From SHVO01 sp964576515 (GTDB lineage Bacteria > Pseudomonadota > Alphaproteobacteria > Rhodospirillales > Rhodospirillaceae): a stretch of 64,000 nt of DNA. The position numbers were made by a program, and so were the translations under genes. Numbering within the stretch: the stretch's first letter is position 1; every line of letters begins with the position of its first letter. This document shows positions 17,554 through 25,604 of the stretch, in pieces. Below the pieces are notes generated by a model, which was not told where the DNA came from, did no database searches, and saw nothing but the letters and a program-made list of their open reading frames with translations. The stretch is from positions 73,939 to 137,938 of the forward strand of contig CAZNUW010000012.1 in the NCBI GenBank assembly GCA_964576515.1. The letters run 5' to 3'.

Positions 17554-19431
17554 TTAAGAGACGACCTCAACTTCGTCGGCCTGGAACAGGCCTTGGTTCA
17601 CGGCGTTGGCGGCGACGGCAGCCGGATTGTCGGTGTAGTGGACGACGGCAAGACTCTCCTTTGCCCGGCTGCACGTCACGTAAAATAACCGGCGTGTCCG
17701 ATCGATGCTGGTGTCCTTTCCCGCCGCCCGGTTGTCCCGATCAGCCTTGGTTTCCTCTTTGGCGCCAAGAAGCTTGTCGTAACTGAAAAGAAATCCGCGG
17801 GCTTCCTCGTCGTCGATCACGACCATCACGCGCGGAAATTCGAGGCCCTTGACGCCCTGATGGGTATCGAAAGGCGCCTTGCCGGTAATGTAGGTCCCGT
17901 ATGCCGCCAGCTGCGTCCATGGCGCCACCAGGGCTTGCGCCCAGGCGTCCGCTTCGGGATCGCGTTCGCCGCCTTGGTCTTCAACGGCGCGCGACGCCAC
18001 GAAGGGCAACAGCACATCGGGGATCGCAAGGAGGCGGCCGGCGTGGACCGAGGCGAGAAGATCGAGCAACGACGCCGCCTCGTGTCCTTGCAGCAAGCCC
18101 GCAAGCGTCTTGACGCCCGCGTTCACACTCTGGAGCGCTTTGACTTGATCCGTGCCCGCTTTCTTCAAGGCGGCCGCGTCCAACACCGGGCACAGCATCC
18201 GAAGCACCGCGGTCGCGGCGTAGGTGTCGTTGCGACGCACGGCCTCGACGAGAGGAAGAAATTCCGTGAGGAGAAAGCCGAGGCCGGCGAGCGAGCCGTC
18301 GAGCAAGCCCGTCTTGAGGCGGTCGGCGGCGTAGAGAGGATCAAAGAACGCGGAGAACCCCATGCGGCGCGCGGCCATGTGATGCTCAAGAGTAAGGGTC
18401 TTGAAGTTGCGCTTGGCCGGGTCCCATTCCTTGTCCCCGGTAATGTCCATCATGCGCGTGGCAATCCCGGCTTCGGCTTGAAACTTGTCCGCCGTGGTGC
18501 GCGGCAACACAAAGAGGCGCGTCTTGCCGCCGGGTTTGTTTGAGCGATTCCGCTGCACCTGCTTATCGGACGCGTCGCGGATCTTGTTGATCAGTTGCAC
18601 GACTCTTTCCGGGCTGCGGTGATTCATCTGCTTGGCTGGCTTTTGCCATGTCGCGGGCAGGCCGGCGGGCAGGTCCGATTTGCCGTCCATATAGATCCGT
18701 TGCATGGTGTCGCCGAACAGGCCCAGGCAGAACTCCTTGGGATAGGCGGCTTGGACGCTGAGCAGCGCTTCCAGCAAATCGCGATTGGTATCCTGGCATT
18801 CGTCGATCATCAGATAGGGATAGAGATTGATCAGGATGCGCCGCAGTGCGTCCTTCTCCCGAAGAAACGTGGCGGTGATTCCGATGACCTCGCTGTGGTT
18901 CAAGGCGTCGCGCCCGCGATTGTCCCCGGTCGGGCTATAGGTGAACGCCTTGATAGTATCGAGCGCGGCCAGCCGCTTTTCCTTGCGTTCGATCTCGGTG
19001 CGCCGCTCGATTTCGATCTTCGTGCCCGGCTTGCCCTTGGCGAGCGCCGCCCGCAATTCCTCGATATCGGCGCGCAGCCGTGTTCTGATCCAAGCCTTGA
19101 TGTCCGTGTTATACCCGCCGATCAGCGACCATGCGAAACTATGGATCGTCGCCACCACGACTAGCGGGTCAAACTTCAGACGCTCCTTGATCTCGTCGCA
19201 GGCGGCATTGGTGTAGGTAATCACCCCAAAGCGCTGCCCGCGGACGCGCAGCCGCTCCCCATGTTTGAGGCGGAACCGATCGATTGCTTGCACAAGCGAA
19301 CGTGTCTTTCCCGAGCCGGCGCCGGCGAGCAGGAAAAAACTCACCGGCGCGTCGGCGTTGAGACAGGCGTCGATCTGGGCATCGACTGGCGCGTCGATCA
19401 GATCGTCCTCTGGCGCCGCGGCCGGACTCAT
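17554..19431 (-). CDS. UvrD/Rep-type SF1 helicase (GajB-like partner)
   Basis: The 625-residue product is a superfamily 1A DNA helicase. It has Walker A AGAGSGKT (36-43), motif Ia ITYTNAACDEIKERL, TIHSFAW, motif II MIDECQDTN, motif III LFGDTMQRIY, motif V HQGVKGLEFPRVMV and motif VI RRLFYVTCSRAKESL. Its start overlaps the stop of the upstream OLD-type gene by four bases (ATGA), so they form one operon. This pairing of a class 2 OLD nuclease with a UvrD-like helicase is the arrangement of the Gabija anti-phage system. It is longer than described GajB proteins (about 500 residues). The nearest converging gene ends 40 bases away. Confidence 0.88.
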   Translation of the reverse strand: MSPAAAPEDDLIDAPVDAQIDACLNADAPVSFFLLAGAGSGKTRSLVQAIDRFRLKHGERLRVRGQRFGVITYTNAACDEIKERLKFDPLVVVATIHSFAWSLIGGYNTDIKAWIRTRLRADIEELRAALAKGKPGTKIEIERRTEIERKEKRLAALDTIKAFTYSPTGDNRGRDALNHSEVIGITATFLREKDALRRILINLYPYLMIDECQDTNRDLLEALLSVQAAYPKEFCLGLFGDTMQRIYMDGKSDLPAGLPATWQKPAKQMNHRSPERVVQLINKIRDASDKQVQRNRSNKPGGKTRLFVLPRTTADKFQAEAGIATRMMDITGDKEWDPAKRNFKTLTLEHHMAARRMGFSAFFDPLYAADRLKTGLLDGSLAGLGFLLTEFLPLVEAVRRNDTYAATAVLRMLCPVLDAAALKKAGTDQVKALQSVNAGVKTLAGLLQGHEAASLLDLLASVHAGRLLAIPDVLLPFVASRAVEDQGGERDPEADAWAQALVAPWTQLAAYGTYITGKAPFDTHQGVKGLEFPRVMVVIDDEEARGFLFSYDKLLGAKEETKADRDNRAAGKDTSIDRTRRLFYVTCSRAKESLAVVHYTDNPAAVAANAVNQGLFQADEVEVVS

Positions 19432-21779
19432 GGCGGCGCCGCTGCCGCCGGATCGGCCGTCGCCGCCGCGGGCGTCATAGGGACCGCCGCCGGAATCGTG
19501 ACGACGATCGCCTCGCCTTTACCTGCCGCCGTCTCCAGAGGCAGCGCGGCACAGTGACGCAAGGTCATTTGCGCCTCCAGCCAAGCGAGCCCCGTCTGAA
19601 TGTAGTTCGGAACGGCAAGCGCTTCCGTTTCCTCGAGCTGCAACAGGTCCAGGGCCAGTTCCGCCTTTTTACCGTCGCGCAGACTGTCGAAGAGCGCCTG
19701 CGGCGCCTGGGCCTGGTCGCCGGTCACCGCCGCCTTGAACTTGGCGATCAGGCCGCCGCCGTCTAGCGTTTTGAAGAGCTCATAGTTGGCGAACACCAGC
19801 GCATCCTCGAAGGTGCTCGGCAGGCGCTCCACCGCCGGATTTCCAACCGCGACCGGGGTCTGGTAGGCGGCGCGAATGGAAAACAGCGAGTCCGCCGGCT
19901 TCACTTTCTTGTCGTCGGGCAGGTCCAGGAGATCATCGATCTTCGTCAGCTTCGGCAGCCAGGATTTCAGCGTCGCATTGCTGGTGACTTGGTCCTTTTT
20001 ACGTTCGGGCGGAACGGCCTTCTTGCCGTCGGTCGCGTCCAGGTCCGTGATCACCAGGGTAACGATGCCGAGGTGGTTGACCAGGCTTTCAAGCCGGTGG
20101 GCGTGACTGCCGCCGATCTCAAGCAGGGTGATGTAGCATTGGTGAAGCTTCGGGAAATGTTTCTCGATGAACTGCGGGACAAGAATGCGTTCTGCCGGTC
20201 CTTCGACCAGGATCGCCGCATCCGCAAAAAAAAGATCGCAGTGGGTCGTGCGCAGATACCGCCGGACAAAGCGTTGCGTCTCGTCTTCCGTGCCGAAGAC
20301 TTCCGACAGGTTGATCACCGTCGAGATAGGGATATCGCCGGCCATGCCAGCGGGCAGTCGGCGAAAATAGCGCAGGCACTTGAAATGCGTTTCGTGGGCG
20401 ACGTGGCTCGAATGCGTACTTACGATCATTTGGGTGACGTGGCTGCCGTTCGCGCCCAGCCGCTTGTGGCGACGCAAAATCTCATAAGCCTTGCGGATGA
20501 AAACCTGCTGCACTTGCGCGTGCAGGTGCGCTTCCGGTTCTTCGATGAGCACCAAGTGCAAGGGTTCCAGCACATCTTCGCCGTCGGCCTCCCCGGCCTT
20601 GATGTGCTTGGCCTTGCCCACGCGCATCCACGCGTCGCGAAAGCCCATCAGACGAAAGACGATCGAAATCAGGTTTTGATAGCCAAGACCGTTATAATCC
20701 TCCGGCAGCAGGAGTTGCGTGCTGTCCCTGTCCGTTGCCACGTTGGTAATTTCGTAGCGCACGGCCGAGTCATGGTTCAAACCTTCGACCGGCCGCAATC
20801 GCGTCGTCACCTCAAGCCTCGGGTCCGTCACGCCCGGATAGCCCAGTTCCTGAACCTCATCGAAGGCCTCCTTGAACGAGGTCTTGAGGCGCGCGTCGAA
20901 CGCGCCTTCCGCATTCATGATCGCTTCGAGGGCATCAAGGTCGGAGGGTTCGGGACGGGTGAAGGGATCAAGATGGTCCTGGTAGTACGTCCGCAGCTGG
21001 TCCGAGAGTTTGCGGCTGTCGCGCCGCGCCGGCGCCGCCTGGCCGCCAGCGCTTTCCGCGTTCTTGCCCGGGCGGTCGGCAAACCCGCGCTGGGCTGTGA
21101 TCTCATCGACGCGGATGAGACCCTTGAGCGGGTCTTCTTCGATGGCGGCGAGACCCTCCAGCAGGTCTTGGGGCTTGGCCTGGCCGTTCACGGGCGTCTT
21201 GCATTTCGCCGGGTCGAGCACATAGGCGCGGATCGTAAAATGCGTCCGCAGTCGCTTGTCGAGAAATTCCAGGAGGTTTTGCGGCCAGAGCTTGACTTTC
21301 GTGTCTTTGCTGGCGGTCGCCTCCTTCACTTCATCCACCGCGGTCAGAAATTCCTCGCGCAGTTTCACAATATCCCGCGGTTCGAACCGCAGCCGCACTC
21401 CGATCTGACCGCCGGCCCAGTCCAAAGTCGGCAGGATCTTGCGCACGTAGTGGATCTCATTGGCGGCGACGTCCAGCCAAAGATCTAGGAAGGGGAGAAT
21501 CCCGTCCCATTCGCTCAGGGTCGGCGGCGCTGCCTGTGCGCCGTCCGGGGGCGGCATAAGCCAGCGTGCTCCGATCGTGTTGATCGGTTTCCAATGGGCG
21601 ACGGTGAAATCGTGAGTCGTTAAATAGCTGCGATCGGTCAAAAAGGAGCGCAGCGCGACCATCGCCGAGGTTTTTCCGCTGTTGTTTGCGCCTACAAACA
21701 GCGTTGTGGTGTCCGTGAAATCGATCCGGACCGCCTTGAGCTTTCGAAAATTGGCAATTTCGACGAACGCAATTCGCAT
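19428..21779 (-). CDS. OLD-family ATPase/TOPRIM endonuclease (GajA-like)
   Basis: This 783-residue protein has an ABC/SMC-type ATPase. Walker A is GANNSGKT (30-37), LIEEPEAHLH near 411-420 holds Walker B, and STHSSH near 455 is the switch histidine region. A TOPRIM domain follows: ILVEGPAER near 523-531 with the catalytic glutamate, and ITDLDATDG near 577-585 with the DxD pair. This is the OLD nuclease order. Followed by a UvrD-like helicase with overlapping codons, it is a Gabija-type pair in which GajA nicks DNA when nucleotides fall. The protein is about 200 residues longer than typical GajA, mainly in the region between residues 130 and 330 and at an Ala/Pro-rich C-terminus. Anti-phage function is inferred. 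Confidence 0.85.
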   Translation of the reverse strand: MRIAFVEIANFRKLKAVRIDFTDTTTLFVGANNSGKTSAMVALRSFLTDRSYLTTHDFTVAHWKPINTIGARWLMPPPDGAQAAPPTLSEWDGILPFLDLWLDVAANEIHYVRKILPTLDWAGGQIGVRLRFEPRDIVKLREEFLTAVDEVKEATASKDTKVKLWPQNLLEFLDKRLRTHFTIRAYVLDPAKCKTPVNGQAKPQDLLEGLAAIEEDPLKGLIRVDEITAQRGFADRPGKNAESAGGQAAPARRDSRKLSDQLRTYYQDHLDPFTRPEPSDLDALEAIMNAEGAFDARLKTSFKEAFDEVQELGYPGVTDPRLEVTTRLRPVEGLNHDSAVRYEITNVATDRDSTQLLLPEDYNGLGYQNLISIVFRLMGFRDAWMRVGKAKHIKAGEADGEDVLEPLHLVLIEEPEAHLHAQVQQVFIRKAYEILRRHKRLGANGSHVTQMIVSTHSSHVAHETHFKCLRYFRRLPAGMAGDIPISTVINLSEVFGTEDETQRFVRRYLRTTHCDLFFADAAILVEGPAERILVPQFIEKHFPKLHQCYITLLEIGGSHAHRLESLVNHLGIVTLVITDLDATDGKKAVPPERKKDQVTSNATLKSWLPKLTKIDDLLDLPDDKKVKPADSLFSIRAAYQTPVAVGNPAVERLPSTFEDALVFANYELFKTLDGGGLIAKFKAAVTGDQAQAPQALFDSLRDGKKAELALDLLQLEETEALAVPNYIQTGLAWLEAQMTLRHCAALPLETAAGKGEAIVVTIPAAVPMTPAAATADPAAAAPP

Positions 21780-21893
21780 CTGGCCCTCGATTTCTTGGCT
21801 CCAGAGTAGGGGACGTTAACCCCTCGGCGCAACCTTGGGGACCTGCCCGGGCTGTGACAGTCCCAGAAATTGTTGGTTTATTGCGCGGGCGGG

Positions 21894-22772
21894 TCAGTCC
21901 TTTGTCGGTGCCGCGCGTTCGCTCGTCGCGTTGGTCTGTCTGCGATGCTGATTGACCAGACCTGGCCGCCGCGCGGTCTTCGCGCCGCGCATCAGGACTT
22001 TTCGGTAGCCGCCGTCGATGAGGTTGTGCGCGGTATCGAGCAGACGGCGCACCCGGCTGCGGCGCCAGTCGGTAGCGAAATCTTCCATCGCCTCGCCATT
22101 GTCATAGAGCGCAAGGGCAATGTCCGCCTGAAGCCTGCCGGCGGCTTCCATCTCGATCGCTTTCAGCATCGTCAGCCAGCGGGCCGCCTGCGCGAGCGGC
22201 GGAAACATCGCCGAGGGGAAGCGCTTCCTGTCGAGCAGGACGCCAAAGCGCTCCAGCGTGAGATAATGCTCAGGCAGGCGCCCAAAGTCATTGAGGACAT
22301 GCGCGAGCCGTCTCGGTCCTTGGAGGACCGTTCCTTCGAGGATGTGCAACTGAATCGCATTGGCGCCGTCGCACAACAGCAGGTGTTCTTCGCCGGACGG
22401 CAAGACCAAGACAGAGGCCGTCACTTTGATCCGTTCAAGGTCAAGGATGGCAGTGCCGCGTTTTGACCGCGGCATCAACGCCGTGACCGGACAGACGCTT
22501 TTGTCGATGTCGGGGCGCCAAAAGACGGCGGCGCGTCGATAGGGTCGCTGTGGCTCTTCGGCGAAACAGAGGCCCCATTTCGACGCGGGATTTCGCTTCA
22601 GTTCGATGACCGTCAAGAGAGGATCGGTCCGCAAGACCCGCTTTCGGGCCTGACCAATGTCGGGACTTTCCGCATAGGCCTTGTTGTGGCGGAGCCATTC
22701 CCACGACCACGCCGGCAAGCCCATGCGTAAAAGGATCGCGTCTTTCGACGGCCGAGGATCGTCATCGCTCAT
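21894..22772 (-). CDS. DUF6499/DUF2285 protein, possible FseA-like ICE activator
   Basis: I choose the ATG at 22772 (MSDDDPRPSKD), giving about 292 residues; an in-frame start at 22892 adds a poorly conserved leader. The N-terminus carries the LPAWSWEWLRHNKAY segment typical of DUF6499. The C-terminal half (about 175 onward) has DUF2285 features such as the LLLCDGANAIQLHILEG core. DUF2285 is a helix-turn-helix variant; in rhizobial ICEs the DUF2285 protein FseA activates the excisionase and transfer genes. An rdfS-like gene lies at 44800 in the same element, so that role is plausible here. It lies upstream of the Gabija-like operon on the same strand, with a 114-base gap. Confidence 0.72.
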   Translation of the reverse strand: MSDDDPRPSKDAILLRMGLPAWSWEWLRHNKAYAESPDIGQARKRVLRTDPLLTVIELKRNPASKWGLCFAEEPQRPYRRAAVFWRPDIDKSVCPVTALMPRSKRGTAILDLERIKVTASVLVLPSGEEHLLLCDGANAIQLHILEGTVLQGPRRLAHVLNDFGRLPEHYLTLERFGVLLDRKRFPSAMFPPLAQAARWLTMLKAIEMEAAGRLQADIALALYDNGEAMEDFATDWRRSRVRRLLDTAHNLIDGGYRKVLMRGAKTARRPGLVNQHRRQTNATSERAAPTKD

Positions 22773-22965
22773 TTCACCAAAACCCCGGGGGCTACATGCA
22801 AATCCTTGAATCCAGATGTTTTCCAGGTACGCACGGTAGGCGCGCGCAAAAGAGTAGATACATCTTACGCTAGCATATACCGGCGGTTGCATTGATGTCG
22901 AGTCGAAATTAACCTGCGGCCATCCAGTGTTCGCGCTCGCCTGAGGCTAGGTTCCGGCTTGGACG

Positions 22966-23367
22966 TCAGAGTGACGAGCGAGGCCGTCTGGGCCGATCAG
23001 CCTCAGTTGCGCGACTATTAAGCCGGACCGTCGCCGTCCAGGCGGAGAAAATGTCCCGTGCGCTTTCAGCCCGCCGGACGGCTTGAGCTGTCTTTGCACC
23101 CCGCAATCGTCTCGAAATCGCGGCGAGAGTCCCGAGATGAATCGCACTGTCCTGGGCTGGCGAAAGCAAAAGAAACACCAAGTCCACGGGCGCGTCGTCA
23201 ATGGCCGCGAAATCGACGGCCGGCTCGATGCGCGCAAACATGCGGAAGTGTTGTTTCAGCCCTTCAATGCGCGCCTGCGGAATGGCGATGCCGTGGCCGA
23301 CGCCCGTTGAGCCTAACTGCTCCCGCGCCAGCAACGCTGCGCGAATGTCCGCGTCGTTCAGTTTCAA
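22966..23367 (-). pseudogene. N-terminally truncated PtsN/EIIA-like remnant
   Basis: The reading frame encodes a fragment of a PTS EIIA (nitrogen/fructose type) domain: LLAREQLGSTGVGHGIAIPQARI, then FARIEPAVDFAAIDDAPVDLVFLLLSP. Normal PtsN has about 35 residues before this point. Here the frame upstream is unrelated and reaches a stop near 23425. The phosphorylated histidine of PtsN (IPHAR) is glutamine (IPQAR). Only a TTG start is available. The C-terminus after HLGTLAAISRRLRG also loses similarity. A non-functional remnant is the simplest reading. Nothing else was seen in the flanking 200-base gaps except a TATAGACGG direct repeat. Confidence 0.6.
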
Positions 23368-23430
23368 TGCGATCGCCGCACGGCGCCAAGGGAGCCGTAT
23401 AAATGCGAGAGAGCAGGCGGAGCCGTTTTA

Positions 23431-23452
23431 TATAGACGGCGCGTATAGACGG
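23431..23452 (+). repeat. TATAGACGG direct repeat
   Basis: Two copies of TATAGACGG are separated by CGCG, between the ptsN-like remnant and the ArsR-rhodanese gene. Purpose unknown; it could be a recombination scar or a protein site. Confidence 0.4.
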
Positions 23453-23585
23453 ACTTGGGTTGGATAAGCAGCAAGGGCCGGAACGAGGAATTGCACACCC
23501 CGTTGGGGGTTCCCTCCCAGCCATTGCGGAAAAAGACTCAGGAATCTCAACGCATGGCGCAAGTTTCCGAGAGGATGCCGGTGCT

Positions 23586-24245
23586 TTAGTGGGCAACTGG
23601 CAAGCCTGTGGCCTTCCACTCCGGGAATCCATCTTCGAGCCGTCTTGCCTTGTAGCCAAGATCGCGCAACATCGCCACCGCCTCAAAAGACAACACGCAG
23701 TATGCGCCACGGCAATAGGCGACGACTTCACGTCCTTTTGGAATCTCCTTAAGCCGGCGCTTCAGTTCGCGGAGCGGAATATTAATCGCTTTCGGCAGAT
23801 GCCCGACGGCGAACTCGTCCTCGGGCCGGACGTCGAGCACCGTCACCAGCCCATCCTTGAGGCGCTGGGTCAGTTCTTTCCGCGAGACCGGCTCCAACGC
23901 ATCGCGCTGATGGAAGTAGCCGACGATCACCGCCTGCACCTCCGCCACATTGCGTTCGGCCACGCGCCGGAGCGCCGCCGTCAGATCGAGCACGGAGCCA
24001 TCGCTCAGTCCGTAGAGGACGCGCTTGCCCTCCCGCCGCGAGGCCAGGAGTCCGGCGCGGCGCATCAATCTCAGATGCTGCGAGGCGTTGGCCACCGAGA
24101 GTCCGGCCCGTGCGCTCACGTCCTCGACGCTGCGCTCGCCCTGCGCCAGGAGTTCGAGGATTTCGAGACGGTGGCCGTGGCCGAGGGCCTTGGCCACCGC
24201 GGCAAAACCCGCGAATACGGCGCGTTTAGGATTGTCGCTTGACAT
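23586..24245 (-). CDS. ArsR-family repressor fused to a rhodanese domain
   Basis: I place the start at ATG 24245 with GGAG six bases upstream; a TTG at 24263 would extend into the operator. The 219-residue product has a winged helix (about 15-95: LGHGHRLEILELLAQGERSVEDVSARAGLSVANASQHL) and a C-terminal rhodanese domain (about 120-215) whose active loop is CRGAYC. Rhodaneses carry a sulfane sulfur on the first cysteine, so the protein probably senses persulfide and releases DNA when modified. It is divergent from the persulfide dioxygenase gene across a palindromic operator, consistent with autoregulation and control of the sulfur operon. The sensing mechanism is inferred. Confidence 0.88.
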   Translation of the reverse strand: MSSDNPKRAVFAGFAAVAKALGHGHRLEILELLAQGERSVEDVSARAGLSVANASQHLRLMRRAGLLASRREGKRVLYGLSDGSVLDLTAALRRVAERNVAEVQAVIVGYFHQRDALEPVSRKELTQRLKDGLVTVLDVRPEDEFAVGHLPKAINIPLRELKRRLKEIPKGREVVAYCRGAYCVLSFEAVAMLRDLGYKARRLEDGFPEWKATGLPVAH

Positions 24246-24263
24246 GGCGCTCCAGTGATTCAA

Positions 24264-24287
24264 TCATTCAACAATACTATTGAATGA
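24264..24287. promoter_or_regulatory. Palindromic operator of the sulfur module
   Basis: TCATTCAA and TTGAATGA form a perfect eight-base inverted repeat around an eight-base centre that itself contains CAATA-c-TATTG. It lies in the divergent gap between the ArsR-rhodanese and persulfide dioxygenase genes. Sites rich in ATTCAA/TTGAAT are typical for sulfide-responsive ArsR repressors of the BigR/SqrR group, so this is the likely binding site. Confidence 0.75.
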
Positions 24288-24327
24288 ATACGAACCCGTC
24301 AACGTGCTTCTGGCATCGGAGACTCAC

Positions 24328-25062
24328 ATGATCCTGCGGCAATTCCTGCACACCGACCCCGTGGCAGTCTCATATCTTTTCGGCTGCGGCGGGAAGGCCG
24401 CGGGCGCCGTTGTCGATCCGGTCGGCGATGTTCAAGCGTATGTCCGCGCCGCCCACGACGCGGGAATGCGTATTCTTTACGTGATCGACACCCACATTCA
24501 CGCCGATCATGAATCGGCGGGGCGCCGACTCGCCGAGGCGAGCGGCGCAGAGTATGTCCTTTTCGCCGGTGCCGACGCGGCGCCGCCGTTCAAGGGCGTC
24601 CGCGATCAGGAGCGCCTGGACCTCGGCAACGTCTTTGTCGAAGTTCTCCATACGCCGGGCCATACGCCCGAGCACATATCGCTGCTGGTGACGGATCGCA
24701 CCCGCGCCAACGAGCCATGGTTTGTCCTGACCGGCCACACCCTGATGGTCGGCGACGTGGGCAGAACGGAACTGGCCGCGTCCGCCGAGGAAGGCGCGCG
24801 CATCCTGTTCGGCAGCCTGCAACGGCTTCGGGCGCTTCCGGATCATCTGGAGGTTCTGCCGGGCGCATTTTCCGGGTCCGTGTGCGGGCGCCGGCTGAGC
24901 GGCAAGCCCACCTCGACCATCGGCTTTGAGCGACGCCACAACGTGGCGTTCCGGATCACCGATGAAAACACATTTGTCGAGCACATGCTCAAGGACATCC
25001 CCCCGCCGCCGCCCCGGGCGGCGGAGTTGCGCGCCGTCAATGCCGGGCTGGCGATGGCATAG
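24328..25062 (+). CDS. Persulfide dioxygenase (ETHE1-like metallo-beta-lactamase fold)
   Basis: The 244-residue product carries THIHADHESAGR (HxHxDH), HTPGHTPEH and GDVGRTEL, the single-iron ligand set of ETHE1-type persulfide dioxygenases. The C-terminal GSVCGRRLSGKPTSTIGFERR segment is typical of this group. It oxidises glutathione persulfide to sulfite and glutathione, removing toxic sulfane sulfur. The ATG at 24328 has a purine-rich CGGAGA upstream; an earlier in-frame ATG at 24280 lies inside the operator. It is the first gene of a + strand run with DsrE-like, small membrane, methyltransferase and MFS genes. No rhodanese domain is fused to it; that domain is on the regulator instead. Confidence 0.9.
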   Translation: MILRQFLHTDPVAVSYLFGCGGKAAGAVVDPVGDVQAYVRAAHDAGMRILYVIDTHIHADHESAGRRLAEASGAEYVLFAGADAAPPFKGVRDQERLDLGNVFVEVLHTPGHTPEHISLLVTDRTRANEPWFVLTGHTLMVGDVGRTELAASAEEGARILFGSLQRLRALPDHLEVLPGAFSGSVCGRRLSGKPTSTIGFERRHNVAFRITDENTFVEHMLKDIPPPPPRAAELRAVNAGLAMA

Positions 25063-25103
25063 GAGATTACCGCCTTTCGGAGCTTCCATCCGAGGAGAGA
25101 CGC

Positions 25104-25457
25104 ATGAGAGCCCTCTTTATCCTGAATGACCCACCCTATGGGACGGAACGTAGTTACAACGCCCTACGGCTGGCCAACGCGCTCGCGAAAAATGAAGCGT
25201 CCACGGAAGTGACGCTTTTCCTTCAGGCCGACGCCGTATCCTGCGCCAAGAAGGGCCAGAAGACGCCCGACGGCTACTACAATCTCGAACGCATGCTCAG
25301 GCGTTTCACGACCGGCGCGCACAAACTGCTCCTGTGCGGCACCTGCATGGATGCGCGGGGCTTAAGCGAAGGCGACCTCATCGAGGGCGCTCGCCGCAGC
25401 ACGATGGACGAACTCGCCGCGGCGACCCTCCAAGCCGACAAAGTGCTCGTATTCTGA
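25104..25457 (+). CDS. DsrE-family sulfur-carrier-like protein
   Basis: This small 117-residue alpha/beta protein begins MRALFILNDPPYGTERSYNALRLA, the DsrE/YchN fold start. The conserved cysteine loop LLLCGTCMDARGL supplies a C-x2-C pair near residues 77-80, where sulfur-relay proteins bind sulfane sulfur. GAGGAGA precedes the start. It lies 41 bases after the persulfide dioxygenase gene and is likely cotranscribed, so it probably traps or passes on persulfide. Its partner protein is unknown. Confidence 0.85.
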   Translation: MRALFILNDPPYGTERSYNALRLANALAKNEASTEVTLFLQADAVSCAKKGQKTPDGYYNLERMLRRFTTGAHKLLLCGTCMDARGLSEGDLIEGARRSTMDELAAATLQADKVLVF

Positions 25458-25484
25458 CAGCCATCAACGAGGGAAGGGCGGATC

Positions 25485-25595
25485 ATGATGGATGGAATGG
25501 GCTGGGGAATGGGGCTTTTCAGCCTGCTCGTTGTCGCTGTTCTGGTCCTGGGGATCGCCGCCCTGGCGAAGTATCTCGGCTCGGGGAAGAAGTAA
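25485..25595 (+). CDS. 36-residue single-span membrane peptide
   Basis: The reading frame from ATG 25485 (a second ATG follows at 25488) encodes a Gly/Met-rich start MMDGMGWGMG, one hydrophobic span (about 11-28) and a basic tail ending GSGKK. GGGAAGGG lies just upstream. It sits between the DsrE-like and methyltransferase genes in the sulfur run and ends nine bases before the latter. Composition and a clear ribosome site favour a real product. It may be a small membrane partner for a neighbour; function unknown. Confidence 0.6.
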   Translation: MMDGMGWGMGLFSLLVVAVLVLGIAALAKYLGSGKK

Positions 25596-25604
25596 GACTG
25601 CCGT

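Noticed and set aside
17515..17786. Extended C-terminus of the Mrr-type protein in the uncorrected frame
   Set aside because: Basic low-complexity translation that overlaps the convergent helicase gene by over 200 bases; the other frame restores a zinc ribbon and a sensible stop.
19989..21488. + strand open frame of about 500 codons
   Set aside because: Antisense to the OLD-family gene, which has intact ATPase and TOPRIM motifs.
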